Under the pieces are notes generated by a model that saw only the letters and a list, made by a program, of their open reading frames with translations, ran no database searches and was not told the DNA's origin. A stretch of DNA of 64,000 bases from Ceratopteris richardii (taxonomy: Eukaryota > Streptophyta > Polypodiopsida > Polypodiales > Pteridaceae): positions 137,688,761-137,752,760 of the forward strand of contig CM035412.1 in the NCBI GenBank assembly GCA_020310875.1, written 5' to 3'. Of this stretch, positions 11,780 to 23,400 are shown piece by piece; positions within the stretch are counted from its first letter, which is position 1; the number at the start of each line of letters is the position of its first letter. The position numbers and the translations under genes are program-made.

Positions 11780-12411
11780 TGTCACTCTAGCACAATGGAA
11801 AGTACCAACATGAGGAGCTTCACCTCGTAATTATCAATTCGTGGAGAGGTTAGGCCGATATGAAGATCAACAGCGAATGATGTGCATGAAGAAGATGGTG
11901 AGAAATGCAAAGAACATACACCCATGTATACACACACACACACTAGGAAAGTCACGATGGAGATCAATGGAAGGCAAGGAAAGAACTCATGCTCATATTC
12001 ATCAACTAGTTACAATAGCTCTTCTAAATCTAGCTCATGGGTTCAATCATAAGCTAACAACAACCTCAAAATGAGCTCTCTAGCTCTATTTATAGTTTTT
12101 GCCTAGTTTGACCAGTTTCACATCTAGTGACCGGCATAGTTAAAAAATAGGTTCCACCTCTAGTTTGAACTATCTACCAACTTTCAAAAATTACAAAAAT
12201 TGGTATGAACCTTCTACTTAGACTCCTCAAGCTCGAGGACTCCATAGCTTGCACAAAATGGAGGCGCACTCACAATAATTGGATATATGTACATATATTA
12301 CATTGTTTTAGTGATAAAAATCACTATTGCCGTGATGAAATAATTTGAGTAGTTTATGTGCTTCATCTTCTTCTATGACGAGAACTAGTACTCGATCCTT
12401 TGCCTTGAACA
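11780..12411 (-). repeat. 3' LTR of gypsy element A
   Basis: On the plus strand it starts TGTCACTC and ends TTGAACA. It matches 40948-41574 with about 50 differences and a few small indels. It keeps a 16-bp U3 hairpin (12310-12325) shared with element B, and a CTCGAG-centred palindrome also found in B. Confidence 0.9.
12310..12325. promoter_or_regulatory. Conserved U3 hairpin in element A LTR
   Basis: AGTGATAAAAATCACT forms a 6-bp stem with a 4-base loop. The reverse complement of this exact sequence occurs in the LTRs of element B (16522-16537), although the two LTRs are otherwise well diverged. A role in transcription or RNA processing is inference. Confidence 0.5.
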
Positions 12412-12427
12412 CTCCCCTCCTCCTCGC
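12412..12427 (-). other. Polypurine tract of element A
   Basis: On the minus strand it reads GCGAGGAGGAGGGGAG directly before the 3' LTR, and a perfect 7-bp-stem hairpin sits immediately upstream. It matches the arrangement in element B. Confidence 0.8.
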
Positions 12428-12447
12428 TTCTGTCATCCCTGACAGAA
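12428..12447 (-). promoter_or_regulatory. Hairpin next to the polypurine tract, element A
   Basis: TTCTGTC and GACAGAA form a 7-bp stem around a 6-base loop. Element B has the same stem at 33011-33030 with one loop difference, in the same place between the extra ORF and the polypurine tract. Confidence 0.6.
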
Positions 12448-15406
12448 CCTGATTTCATATGAGTAATATAGTTCGTGAGCAAGTCCGTTGCCGAGGTATT
12501 TTCTATAATGTGAAGTCCCCGAATAAGGTCACGTTCGAGTTTCTCCCAATCAATGGGCTGGGGTTCGTCTGGAGGTGGGTGCATATAATGTTCTGAATAC
12601 ATGATTCGTTCACAGGCAAACAGGTGTAGCAAATGCGTTGGATGACTGATAAACAAGTCTGAGTGGTATTCCCAGAAGTTGATGGTGAACATATCTTCAA
12701 ACGTCTGCTTGTAGTAGGCAGGCATGTATTTTCGTCTGCAGTGCCAAGCATAGCATACCTTGAGAGAAGGGGTTGTGTTCATGTCATAAACTAAGTCCAA
12801 ATTCCCATACTCAAATCCTCGTGTATTTACAGTGGGAGCCTTGACACGTCGGAAGGTCTTGAATACTATCTGCATCATATCAAAAATCTTCACAGTCATT
12901 TCGACAGCAATATCACTCATCTTGTGTAAATGTGGTAACCAATGATGAATAGTGGCCATCATATAGCCAATGGTCGGCGTATTATTTGTGGGGGGTGAGA
13001 GATATTGATAATTGAGCCAATCTCTACATTGACGATTATTCTAAACCTTAATAGCAAATGCCTTCCAAGTGTGTATGCACAAAATCGGTCCATAGCACGG
13101 GTTGTACTTCAAGTGCATCGATGCATGCATCCATGTGTGCATCATTTCTGGGTACTTTTGTAGTAATTCTACGTGACATATGGGTTGATATATGTGGCCT
13201 CTCTCTACTTCGGGTGGAACATCTTCAGGCTCACATTGTGTAGCATGTGTGAGGCGCTTCTGAGTAATGCTCTCAATTTGGAAATTATATTCTCTAGCAA
13301 AAGGAAATATGGCTTATACTATAATTCACTAGACATTATATGTATGGGGGGGGCGATAGCAGCAAAATAGGGCGACTTCAAAATAACCTCTTCGAGATTT
13401 TCCATTGCATGTAGTTGCATATCTACTTGTGCAAAGTGTGTCTTGCCCAATTCTTCGATGGTCTTTAACAAAGCTAGTGGAGGTAATTCATATGTGTCTT
13501 GCCCTTCGAGTGATGAGCGGCCACCAACAACAGGTAAAGGTACATATTCTTCTTCAAATGTTTCCTTGATAGGTATAGGTATCGTTTCCTTCGGTTCAGG
13601 TAGATGGGGTGGTGAATTTGGTTGAGGGGGTTTTGTCATATTGGATACCTGAGTCTGTAACTCTTGTACTTTCATACGTAGCACATTCAATTCTTCCAAG
13701 AGAGCCGGTGGTGCCACTTCTTGTACAATAGTGGGTCCTAGTGAATCTTTGAGCAACAAGGTTTTATTGGCCTTCTTGAGGGTATGATATTCTTCCTATA
13801 AACGATCATAATCCTCAAGTACTCGTGCATGGTGTTCCAAGAGGATCTGCATTGATTTGGGGGGGACAACTTGAAAGTGAGATGGACTAAGGGGCGTATT
13901 CGGATTGTCCAATGTGGGTTCAAAATTTTTGCGATTCTGTTGTTGTAGACGTTGATTTTCCTCCTTTGCAACGTTGAGATGTCGGTGAAGAAGTGCCATA
14001 TTGCGTGATAGTTGGGCATTGTGCATCAAGTAAACATTGTGATTCAACCTCTTTCACACATTCTTGTACTTGAGCTTCAAGAGTTTGTTGCTACTTCTGA
14101 TGTTCGATTTCCATACTTTATATTAAGGTCCTGGTTCTGCAAGGTGAGTGCATCTAGACATACCTGTAATCCGTTGTAGGGTGGAATGTTGTTGCCCGAG
14201 CGATGAATATTCTACACTAATTTGTTGAAGACATTGTATCATTTGTTGGATAGCAGCATCGACCGTGGATGAGGAGGAGGATGCAAGGGTGGGGGATGAT
14301 ACATGTGGGGTGGTTTGTAATGCAATGGGAGTGGGAGTAAGGGTAGGGGTAGGGATGGTGGATGCCATGGCAAGTGACGGAAGGGATGTGCAAATGGATG
14401 ATGTGGGAAGTGTGCTACATGGTGTGGTGGATGCATGTAAATGTGCGTCTGGTGAAGCAGTGGGTGAGATGTCCATATCGCTAGTGGTACCTTCAGTGAT
14501 CGCAATATGAAAGAGTGATGTAGGTGCTATGGTGCATGGTGGTGGGTGCAATTGTGTGGTGAGAGGTGAGTGAGGTGGTGTACTTGGTGGCCATAAGAAA
14601 GGGGTTGGTGGGCGAAGTTCTTGAGAGGGTCTTACCAATAGAAAAGGTGTAGATTGGGGGTGCAGGAAGGATGTGAAAGAAGAATAGAAGGAGATTGGAT
14701 GCATGGAGATGGTAAAGGAGTATAACGGATTAGTGGGGAAGTGAGGGGGTAGGGAAATCATGGGTGGTGTCATAATAGGTGGAATGGAAACAGGGGGGAT
14801 GGGAGCAGTAGTCAAAATTGGGCTGGAGACAGGGGGCCAAACAGAAACAGGGGAAGGAATGTGAACCTCAGGGCCATCTACAATATCAGGGGAGGTTAGG
14901 GTTGGGACCGATTGAGAAGAGAGGCTTTGGCTAAGGGTATATACAAGGGAAGTGCCTTCCACAGTCAAGTCGATCATGGAGGAACCCACAGGGGGTGCTG
15001 ATGTGATGGGACCAGTAGGGATGCGAATGTATGTACCTGGGCGTTTGAGAATGCGAACCCGTCGAGGGTTGAACTTGGGTAAGGGCTTCCTTAAAAAATA
15101 TCGTAACGCTTCCGGCACACCAACATATTTAACCAACTCATGCATAGTAGAGATAAAAGTTTCTTCGAAATCGTTGCTGACCAGTTTATGTTCCAAGATG
15201 GCTTCGCTTTGTTCTTCCGTTAATCTGGTTGGTGCCCAAACTTTATTCATATTATTGTGAAGCCATCGGATGGCGATGGTGTAAGCTGTTGCTTGTGCCG
15301 TTTCTTCTTCATACATGCTAGCTTCCCTTGAAACTTCAACATGTGCTTCCGATTGTTGTGCTTCTTCCTCACTAGCTTCAGTGTCAGCATCTCCTTCATT
15401 TGTCAC

Positions 15407-16079
15407 TGTATGGTTGTCGTCGTCATCTTCAGAGTCGGCATTCTCTCCCTCTAAGGGTGTAGTGGGGTAAGCCGGGCGTGGGGATCCATTTCTGTATCAC
15501 ATGGGGGGTTAGAAGAGTTGAAGCAGAATTCACAAAAGAAGGTGTGACATGTGTCCTAGTAGTCTCAGAAAAGGTCTTCTTAGAACTGACTAAGGTTCAA
15601 GCATAAACTAAGACTTTTTAGGTACCCAGAACTGTCGAGACTTGGACTGAGCTGTCACCAAGGACTTGGCACCCAAATTTGCCGAATTTGTTGCCTCGAT
15701 CGAAATTGAGAGGGATGCCAAAGATCTGGAGTGTTTGACTCACTAAGTATGGTCGCCTTGCATATCCACCTCGGTTGAGGGAATGCCTGAGTGGACTGTC
15801 TAATGAACCACTCTGATGTGTTGCACCGATGAGTACGTGGATGATATGGCCATGCGGCTCATCGAGGGTGAGATGTCGTATCCACATGTTGTTTTGGAAA
15901 AGAAGGGAGATCCACTGCAATCTTTCTCGAAAGTGTTGACGGTTTACATTCATCTGAAGACTAAGCCTTACGCCACCATACTTGTTTGGTTCCGGTCTAC
16001 CTACCTAGTTTCCTCTCTTGGATGGGTGGTAATTCCTGCGTGTGTTCGGTAGTGAGAATGTTGCACAAAATCTTATTAT
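15407..16079 (-). other. Element A: degraded stretch between integrase and extra ORF
   Basis: No recognisable domain was found on either strand. By position it should represent the integrase C-terminus and what follows it in element B, but similarity is too weak to assign. Confidence 0.4.
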
Positions 16080-16404
16080 TAATCTTAGCCTATTCGTTAG
16101 CTTGTGGATGATATGGTGCCGATTTTTTGTGTACAACCATAAAGTCGTGTAATAGATATTCAATAACCTTGTTTAAGAAGTGAGTACCCCTATCACTTAC
16201 AAGCTCGATAGGAAGTCCATATCTTGTGAAGACATTCTTGAACAAGAACTTAGTAGTGGTGCATGCATCGTTTTTCTTGGTGGCCTTGGCTTCTACACAT
16301 TTAGTAAGATAGTCAGTAGCAACTATGATGTATTCGGCATGGGAAATCCTTGTAGGGGGATTAAGAGGTCCTACAAACTCTATTCCCCACTTTGAGAATG
16401 CACG
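16080..16404 (-). pseudogene. Element A: integrase core (front end in B's flank)
   Basis: The translation shows AFSKWGIEFVGPLNPPTR, AEYIIVATDYLTK, GLPIELVSDRGTHFLNKVIE and SAPYHPQAN, the rve-type integrase core with its first two acidic positions. It is nearly colinear with element B at about 25890-26200. Element B entered just before the AFSKWG codons. The N-terminal remainder of this integrase lies on B's other side at about 33692-34150. Confidence 0.85.
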
Positions 16405-16521
16405 TGTTGGAAGCAGCCAGAGGCATAGAAGACGCGGAAGCATGTAAATACGGAGCAAGAAGCTAGTGGAATCTTTTTTCAAAGAATCATGTTTTAGAAA
16501 TACTTTTCAAAAACCTCCAAC

Positions 16522-16537
16522 AGTGATTTTTATCACT
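16522..16537. promoter_or_regulatory. Conserved U3 hairpin in element B LTR
   Basis: AGTGATTTTTATCACT is a 6-bp stem with a 4-base loop, identical (as reverse complement) to 12310-12325 of element A. It lies about 215 bases upstream of the TATA box. Confidence 0.5.
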
Positions 16538-16752
16538 ATTGTAACATATGTAACATAGAAAAACCCTTTTCTTAATTTCTAGCTCCATTTTGTGCAAGCC
16601 GAGGAGTCCTCTAGCTTGAGGAGCTTAGGTAGAATGAGCGTATCAATTTTCTTATTTTTAGACACCGTTTACCCTTCCAAATAGCATCTAGGACCTAATT
16701 TTTAACTATGCCGGTCACTAGATATGAAACCGTTCAAAACTAGTCTAGAAAC

Positions 16753-16760
16753 TATAAAAA
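16753..16760 (+). promoter_or_regulatory. Candidate TATA box of element B
   Basis: TATAAAAA is preserved in both LTRs (also at 33394-33401) and in A's LTRs as its relative. It is the only strong TATA-like site in the LTR and would place the transcript start about 30 bases downstream, leaving an R-U5 of roughly 250 bases. Confidence 0.55.
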
Positions 16761-17050
16761 GAGCTAGAGAGCTCCTTTTTGAGGTTAGCTTGTTTGAGCT
16801 TAGAGTTATTTTGAGCTTGTTATAGTGTTCTTGAGCAATAGAGCTAATTTCTCACCTTCCATTGTGTCTTGGTTGTCTCTTCGTAGTGTGTGTGTATGTG
16901 TGTGTGCATCTTTGTGCTTCTCACCTTCACTCTCACTTCATCTCACATTCACGATCTTCATATCACTCCTATCTCTTCCGCGGATTGACAATTAAGGAGG
17001 TGAAGCTTCTTAACGTGGTACTTACCATTGTGCTAGAGCAACACCAAATT

Positions 17051-17068
17051 TGGCGCCGTTGCCAGGGA
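17051..17068 (+). other. Primer-binding site (Asp-tRNA type) of element B
   Basis: TGGCGCCGTTGCCAGGGA, seven bases after the LTR, differs by one base from the complement of the plant Asp tRNA 3' end. It sets the start of minus-strand DNA synthesis and supports the LTR boundary. Confidence 0.9.
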
Positions 17069-19072
17069 TCGAGTCTAGGACGAATGTGTGATGGTAAGAG
17101 TATAGCAAGATGTAGCGTTGGAAAGTAAAAATTTCAGTTTTTGTTGTTGTTTTTACTTAGTTTTTAGTGTTTTTCACCTCCCCCGCACTCCATCTTCATC
17201 ACCGCATCATCATCTTCATCTCCAAAAAAATCAGAAAATTCACCATATCCACCCATTCTCCTCATTTCCCCTCATTTGTGCATGCGAGAGAGTGAGAGAG
17301 AGCTTTTGTGCTTGCATGTGCTTTTGTTTTCTTGAGTTTTCTTGCAGGTATAGAGCTCCAGTGCATCAGGAAAGCTTGGAAAAGGTAAAATTTTCAGTTT
17401 CTGTCAGAAATTTCCGACTGTGTCAGACCATCGCGATGGTCTGCAAAGTTCGGATTTTGAGGAAGGCGAGTTCACCACCGTGTAGGTGACCCCCGCGTGT
17501 ATAGGAATCCATAGCTGCATCTCAAAAAATTGCATTTTGGTGGACCATCGTGACGGTCTCAGACCATCGCGATTGTGTCACACCATCGCGATTGGCTCAC
17601 ACCATCGCGACGGCTCGGCCGGACCATCGCGACGGTCTCACGCCATCGCGACGGTTCATTTGGACCATTGCGACGGTTCGCGGACCATCACGACTGTTCG
17701 GTTGACCCCACACCATCGCGATTGGCTCACGCCATCGCGCCGACGGTGCCACGTGGCAAGTTGGACCATCGCGACGATACCCTCAGACCATCGCGACAAC
17801 TCAAATTTTGGACCATCGCGATTGGCTCACGCCATCGCGCCCTGACCATCGCGACGGTTAACTTTGGACCATCGCGATTGTTCACGTTGACCGTTGACTG
17901 ACGCCATCGCGACGGTTCACATTTACGCCATCGCGATTGTCCGCCTGATCGAGCCATCGCGATTGCTCACTTTTGGACCATCGCGACCGTGCACTTCAGA
18001 CCATCGCGATTGTTCACCTTCACGCCATCGCGACGGTCCCAGACCATCGCGATTGTCTCACGCCATCGCGATTGTGCACCCCATCGCAAATTTTAGGGTT
18101 TCATTTTTTGGCCAATTTTAGGGCTATTTTTGGGAAATTTTTTGGGTGATTATATTCATAGGAGACCCCTTAGCTCATATTTGGAGAAAAACCTGTTTGT
18201 CAGTTTTTACCCCCCAGGGCCTGAACGGTCATAACTTTTTCATCCGAAGTCTGTTTTTTGAGCTTAATAGCTCGTTAGAAAGCTCTTTACGAGTACTACG
18301 TGACCTCAACTGTTTTTTTCTTAAAGGATACGTCTATTTTTAGATAAACTATTTTGAGGTTGACCTAGTTTGGGACTAGAAAGCCAGGGGGCAAGCATTA
18401 AAAAGTTGGGCAAAAGGGAAGGGACTTAAAAGGTGTATATACTCAAGTGCTTGATCATCCAACTGTGAATTGGTCTAATATTGGATTTTTCCAGGTCTAG
18501 CAAGGGCAATCAAGGGCAACCAAGGCAAGGCAGTGAAGGGCATAAAGCTTGGGAAGCGCGGCTTCTTGGGCATCAGAGCAACCAGAAAAGCTGACTCGAG
18601 GTTGGAAGATTACTCAACCCCCTCAGTCAATTCGTAGCTTAAGATAAACGTTAGTATTGTGGATTTAAGATGATAGGAACGCCTCAAGTTCAAGAGAATT
18701 AAATTTATCAAGTCCAAGACTAAAGATAAAGGTGTGTGACACGAAAACCTAAAGGAAAGAACATAAGTTTGATGGAACGAGAACTCAAAGTCCCACGGAA
18801 AGTCGAATTCCTGACGCATACATTAAGACAAGAATCTAAAGAAATCTAAAAAGAATCAAGAAAGTAATAACAAAGAATCATTGACGATCTGAGCGTGTAC
18901 TGAGTGTGCAAGGAAGAAAATTAATGAACCTTAGATCGGGCAAACATATAGGTAAGTCAGACCGACGAAGCCTTAGATCATCAGAGGCAGTGTAAGAACT
19001 ACTGCACGATCGTGGGCTCAACAATTGAACACTAGTTATCCCTACGAGAGCTCAGACACTAGTGATTCAGAA
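17069..19072 (+). other. Long untranslated leader of element B
   Basis: About 2 kb separates the primer site from the likely gag start at 19073. It holds a tandem array at 17429-18085 and otherwise no recognisable gene. Open frames across the array are by-products of its repetition. Such a leader would carry packaging and dimerisation signals in a retroelement RNA; their positions here are not known. Confidence 0.7.
17429..18085 (+). repeat. CpG-rich degenerate tandem array, core CCATCGCGA
   Basis: About 25 copies of a core CCATCGCGA followed by CGG, TTG or a variant recur every 18-25 bases, with variable spacers such as TTCAC, GGCTCAC and GGTCTCA. The ideal core CCATCGCGATGG is a 12-base palindrome with two CpGs. 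The array is dense in the first half of the leader. A related, more decayed array lies in A's leader at about 40040-40450. Confidence 0.9.
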
Positions 19073-22000
19073 ATGGCATTTAGCACAGAAAGACGAGGAG
19101 GGTCAAATGTAGCCTATTTAGAAAAACCAGAAGGACCCTATAGAACGCAACTAGAGTTTCTCTGAACCAACCGATTAGGTGCTCGCATCTATGAGGATGG
19201 TTTGCGAAGGCAAGTGGTGCAAATGCACAACCCCGATCAACCCATTGGATTGGAACGTCCAGTGGTGAAATTTGAGAGAGACACGTACATAGACAAGGAA
19301 GGAACAATGTACATCTTAAGTACGCAGCCAAACAATACCAACGAGTTTGGCGTGATTCAGCTAGAGACAAAAACTAAATCTCAAGGAAAAGAACCATTAG
19401 AAGAGCCTAGAACACCTAGAGGGAAATCTGTACTGACACGAGTACTAATCCCAGAATGCATCCCTAAGGACAACAGAAGCATAGAGTTGTTTGTAAATAA
19501 AGAAACTGATGAAGCCTTTTGGAGATACAAGACAGAACTACTTAGTGAGGTAGGCATCATCACGATATACGAGTTCAAGGACCCGGATACACCTGGAAAG
19601 GTTGTATACGTGGATGAGACTTCAGAAAGAGTCTTTGTGGTGCCTGACCATGCTAAAAACACATACACATGGAGAGGTGAATTGGTATTCCCTCCATCTA
19701 GAACGAACATGAACACAAGTCAACAAGGGGCAGGAACATCATCAGCCCATGGAAATCAAAGAGAGAAAAATAAAGAAAGACCCGAAGTAAGCTTCACTCA
19801 TCCCATAGGGAGAGATAGAACAACCACGGACACTAATAGAGCGGATAGACAAAGAGATCATGGAATACCAGGTGGTAGAGATGATTTTCCTCTACCTAGA
19901 CCACGTGAACCCGCAAGAATATTGAGACCCACCAGTTAGTGAAATCCATGAAAAATTACTTTGATGGGACAGGAGATCCCTATGACCATGTCGCTGAATT
20001 CAAGCAAGTACTAAGAGCAGAACAAGTCGAAGACATGTTCACGCAATACAATGCATTTGGACTAACATTAAAAAATACCGCTTTAACTTGGTTCCAACCA
20101 TTGCAACAAAGGCAATTTAGAGACATCCATCACTTTTTAGAGTCCTTCATCACTGAATTCTCTAAAAGTGGAATCAGACATGACACGTCTTCGTTGATTC
20201 ATAGCTTTAAACAGACCCCTCAGGAAACAGTCAGACTGGCGGGACCTAGGTTTAGACAATATGTTGAACGATGTCCAATGCAAGAGCTACCCTCACAAGC
20301 CAAGCAAGTGTCATTGTTTCTAGATGGCTTGTTGAGCTCTAAACTACGCTCCTACGTGTACCTAAAAGAACCCAGAACGCTAGAGCAATGTGTAAGAATT
20401 TGTATAGACATTGAGGACAACTTAGGAGACGAGTTGGAACTCTCAAAGGTCTATAAGGACTCAGACTGTTCATCTCTAGCATCCACAAAATTGTCGAACT
20501 CGATAGAAGACCTAGCAGAAAAAGTGGCCCAGAAACTAGGAGTTTCTAGTAAACCTAGGGTACTAACAAACAAGCATTGTTACACTTGTGGTGGAAATCA
20601 TTTGGCAAATGTGTGTCCTAATGCACCACAACCACAAGCCAACCCTAGTGGCCAATACTGTACAATTGAGAGAAGATACACGAATCATACGACTCAGGAC
20701 TGCCCATACAACAAACAGACCGTGAGATAGAACTACCCGCAAGCATACCCGTAGCCAGGTAGGTATCAAGGCCAACACAATGCTCAGCCTTATTACTATA
20801 GACCTCCTCAGAACTACCCATACCAGGCTCAACAGAGACCTCAACCTGTCTTAGCTCAACAGCCACCCCCACCAGCAAATGTCATCTCAGTCAAATACGC
20901 TGCTGCAGAAGAGAACCCAAGTAGGGCTTTAGTGCCTTCTTCACCTTTGATCACAGAGAGTGACCCACACTCAAACAGTTTTGACTCTACGCATGTGGAT
21001 AGTCCACCCGCATATTACACAGAGTCACCAGAACACGTAGAAACATATCATTATGATAGTCCACCAGTGGAACCTAGTTGGGAGCCAGACTATGCTAATG
21101 TGATGTACACAAACCCAAACCCACGGCCCCAATTAAGACAACAGAGACCACAGGGCCCTAGAGGACCATGCTTTAGGTGCCAAGGAGATCACTTCATAAA
21201 GGATTGTCCACATCCTCCAATAGCAGGGCAATCACAGTACTATAACATACAAGGCTTTTGTGCCGATTGTGGCAAAGAGCACATAATCAAAGATTGTCCT
21301 AAGAACCCTTTTAATGCTTTGAATGTGACACCGATCAACATGATAGGTATTGTAAATAACGCAGATGAATCCAACCCTACATACGTGCCTATCCAAGCTA
21401 TCACAAGAGCCCAGGCGCTCTTACAGAACCAACAGCTTAATCAAGGGAAAGTAGCTGGAAGTAGTGAAGTTGCAGAATCTAGCAGTAAAAAGACAAAATC
21501 TTGGAAAGATTCCAGAGAAAGAATTAAGAGAAAATGGAGTAAAAAGATAACTGAGTTGGAAGGAAGTTTAAAGGAATCTAGAGCCAAAATCCTAGAATTG
21601 ACTTCACAGGACTTGAATCAAGAGAATCCAGCTCAAAAATCAGGATCAGTTTTAGCGGAACCCATACCAAAAAATCTAGACATGATGTTTCGTGCATATC
21701 AGGCTAGATTAAAAGAGGGACCTCAAGTAGCTGAAATGAGTAAAAACGACCCTCGAGCTGATCTAGAAATTGAGAGAACTAAACTTTGCATGAAGATGGT
21801 AGAATTAGCACAAGCTTTGTTCGAAGCCTCTAGATACCTAAATTGGAATAACATGGCAAAACCTGAACTACACTTTCAAGGACTAATGGAGAGGCTAGAA
21901 TACTTGATAGAGAGCAACGAGAAAAAGGATCAGCATAGGAACCCCATTGTCCCAGAGACACAGGAAAGAAATGCACCATCCCTGTCTCAAGTACCCAATA

Positions 22001-22128
22001 CAGAAAGTCAAGACAATCTGTCTTCCATACATAGGTACTCACATGAATTTTTGAGAGAAATCCAAGAAGAGAAATGGAGAAAAGAACAAGGAACCCATCC
22101 TCTTATTCAAGAAATAGATGACTTGTAG
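19073..22128 (+). CDS. gag: Element B: gag polyprotein region
   Basis: The likely start is the ATG at 19073 (MAFSTERRGG), matched by MSFNMGRTWV in element A. The N-terminal part (19202-19939) has a conserved block with MHNPDQPIGLERPVVKFE and TPRGKSVLTRV, found in A and C as well. The capsid-like core follows at about 19940-20420 (YFDGTGDPYDHVAEFKQVL, ALTWFQPLQQRQFRDIHHF). Four zinc-knuckle-like motifs come next: CYTCGGNHLANVC, a CTIERRYTNHTTQDC variant, CFRCQGDHFIKDC and CADCGKEHIIKDC. A Lys/Glu-rich, coil-prone linker leads to protease. Gag forms the particle and binds RNA. Broken in a few places, otherwise full length. Confidence 0.88.
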
Positions 22129-23400
22129 GAACAATTTCCCCAAGACATCCCCTCTATTTACGATGAGGTAGAGGAGGAACAACTGAGTGAACACACAGCT
22201 TTTGAATCTAATTCTTTACAAGAATTACCTCAGTTCACAGGACCTTGGGAAGCAAAGTCTATTAATATGAGAGCACCCACGATAATAGTGAGGAATGAAG
22301 AATCAGTAATCCCTAGAAACACGGAAGTGATCAAGAATACCAAAGTACAATGTAATCTCACTCTAGAGGAGTTGTTAAAGGTAAAACCAGAATTGTGGAA
22401 ACATGTAGCAAATCAATTCCCCGAGCTTGCTACTACTCCCTCACAAATAGGATCACAAAATAAGGTACCAGAGATACCCGTAGAAAATATTGGAGATGTA
22501 AGCGAAGCAGAGGAAGGTAACACTTATCTTCCGATAACCCATCAGGGCTACACCACGAAAGCCATCTTAGATTCAGGAGCCGGAGTAGCCATCGCTACCA
22601 CCGCTTTATGGAAACGTTGGGGTAAGCCAGCATTAAGACCCACCAGGATGAAGCTACAAATGGCTGACAGACACATAGAAAAACCATTAGGCTTACTAGA
22701 AGGCATATCTCTCACCACTTGTGGTGTAGAATTTGAGCATACTTTTGCCATTTGTGATTTTAGTAAAAATCATGCTTATGAGATGATATTGGGACGACCA
22801 TTCATGCGTCAGTTGCAAATTGTACAAGATTGGGGAACCAATTCTTTGTACTTGCAACATTTAGGAGTGACTACCAAAGTCAATCTTAAACACTATTCAC
22901 ATCGAGATGTACCCCCAATACAATGGAATACCATCCATAAGACACCAGTAGAGACGGAATCCGTGCACTCATTAGAATCAGATCCTTCTTGGTTGCATGA
23001 GGATACTGATTTATGGATGTGTAAAGTAGCCAAACAAGAGGAAGAACGATTAGAAGCAAGGACCTTAGGTGCAGAACAAAATCCACGAACCCTTCAAGAT
23101 CCAGCTTACGCGCCTGTAGTATTCCCTGACGAAGAGTTTGAACCCCATGGTTGGGCAGAAATCCTAGCAACCATGGATGTAGCCATCAATGAAGAACAAT
23201 GGACTCCCCACTATGACGAGGATGGCTATGACATTTTAGTTTTCACGATAGAGCCAATCATGTGCGATGCAATTTTAGAAGAGTGTGAACCTAACACTGA
23301 TGCATTTGAGGATGCAAGCGATTTTGATTTAGAATCAATTATCATGGACTCTCCATTTGCATCAGAGGAAGAATATTTCTACGAAGTAGAGACTCACCCT
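22129..23400 (+). CDS. Element B: protease (canonical position)
   Basis: The open stretch from 22267 contains a retropepsin-like domain at about 22540-22830: TKAILDSGAGVAIATT carries the catalytic DSG, and EMILGRPFMRQLQIV carries the second conserved strand with the LGR turn. A 550-base acidic linker follows. It lies between the zinc knuckles and RT, the standard gypsy order, and would cut the polyprotein. The same domain is recognisable in A and C. Confidence 0.88.

Larger units (their letters stand above)
12363..15406 (-). pseudogene. Element A: extra ORF region downstream of integrase
   Basis: Open minus segments at 15406-14123, 14047-13319 and 12962-12363 correspond to the middle and end of the extra ORF of element B. 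Shared landmarks are TAYTIAIRWLHNNMNKVWAP, EALRYFLRKPLPKFNPRRVR, a long Pro/Ser/Thr-rich middle, a coiled-coil heptad stretch (ENQRLQQQNRKNFEPTLDNP), and a C-terminal domain starting MMATIHHWLPHLHKMSDIAV. No transmembrane segment is evident, so a typical envelope is not supported. It is broken in several places. Amino-acid similarity to B is strong despite DNA divergence, suggesting past selection on the protein. Function unknown. Confidence 0.7.
16405..17043 (+). repeat. 5' LTR of element B
   Basis: It begins TGTTGGAAGC and ends GAGCAACA. A TATA box, TATAAAAA, lies at 16753-16760, followed by the inverted pair GAGCT/AGCTC. A U3 hairpin lies at 16522-16537. A TG-rich microsatellite near 16887-16905 differs in length between the two LTRs. 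Confidence 0.95.

Noticed and set aside
14239-14510. Frames of His/Pro-rich or Gly/Val-rich peptides on both strands
   Set aside because: They are shadows of the Pro/Ser/Thr-rich linker of A's extra ORF.
16090-16482. Minus-strand frame with an N-terminal extension before the integrase core
   Set aside because: The first 26 residues come from the LTR of element B, so the frame is an artefact of nesting; only the integrase part is element A.
17486-17901. Overlapping 100-120 residue open frames in the B leader, rich in HRD and PSR
   Set aside because: They are produced by the tandem array, whose units lack stops in several frames on both strands. There is no domain or start context.
17429-18085. 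Possible CRISPR-like array
   Set aside because: Repeats are short, degenerate and closely spaced, the spacers are themselves similar, and the array sits in a plant retroelement leader.
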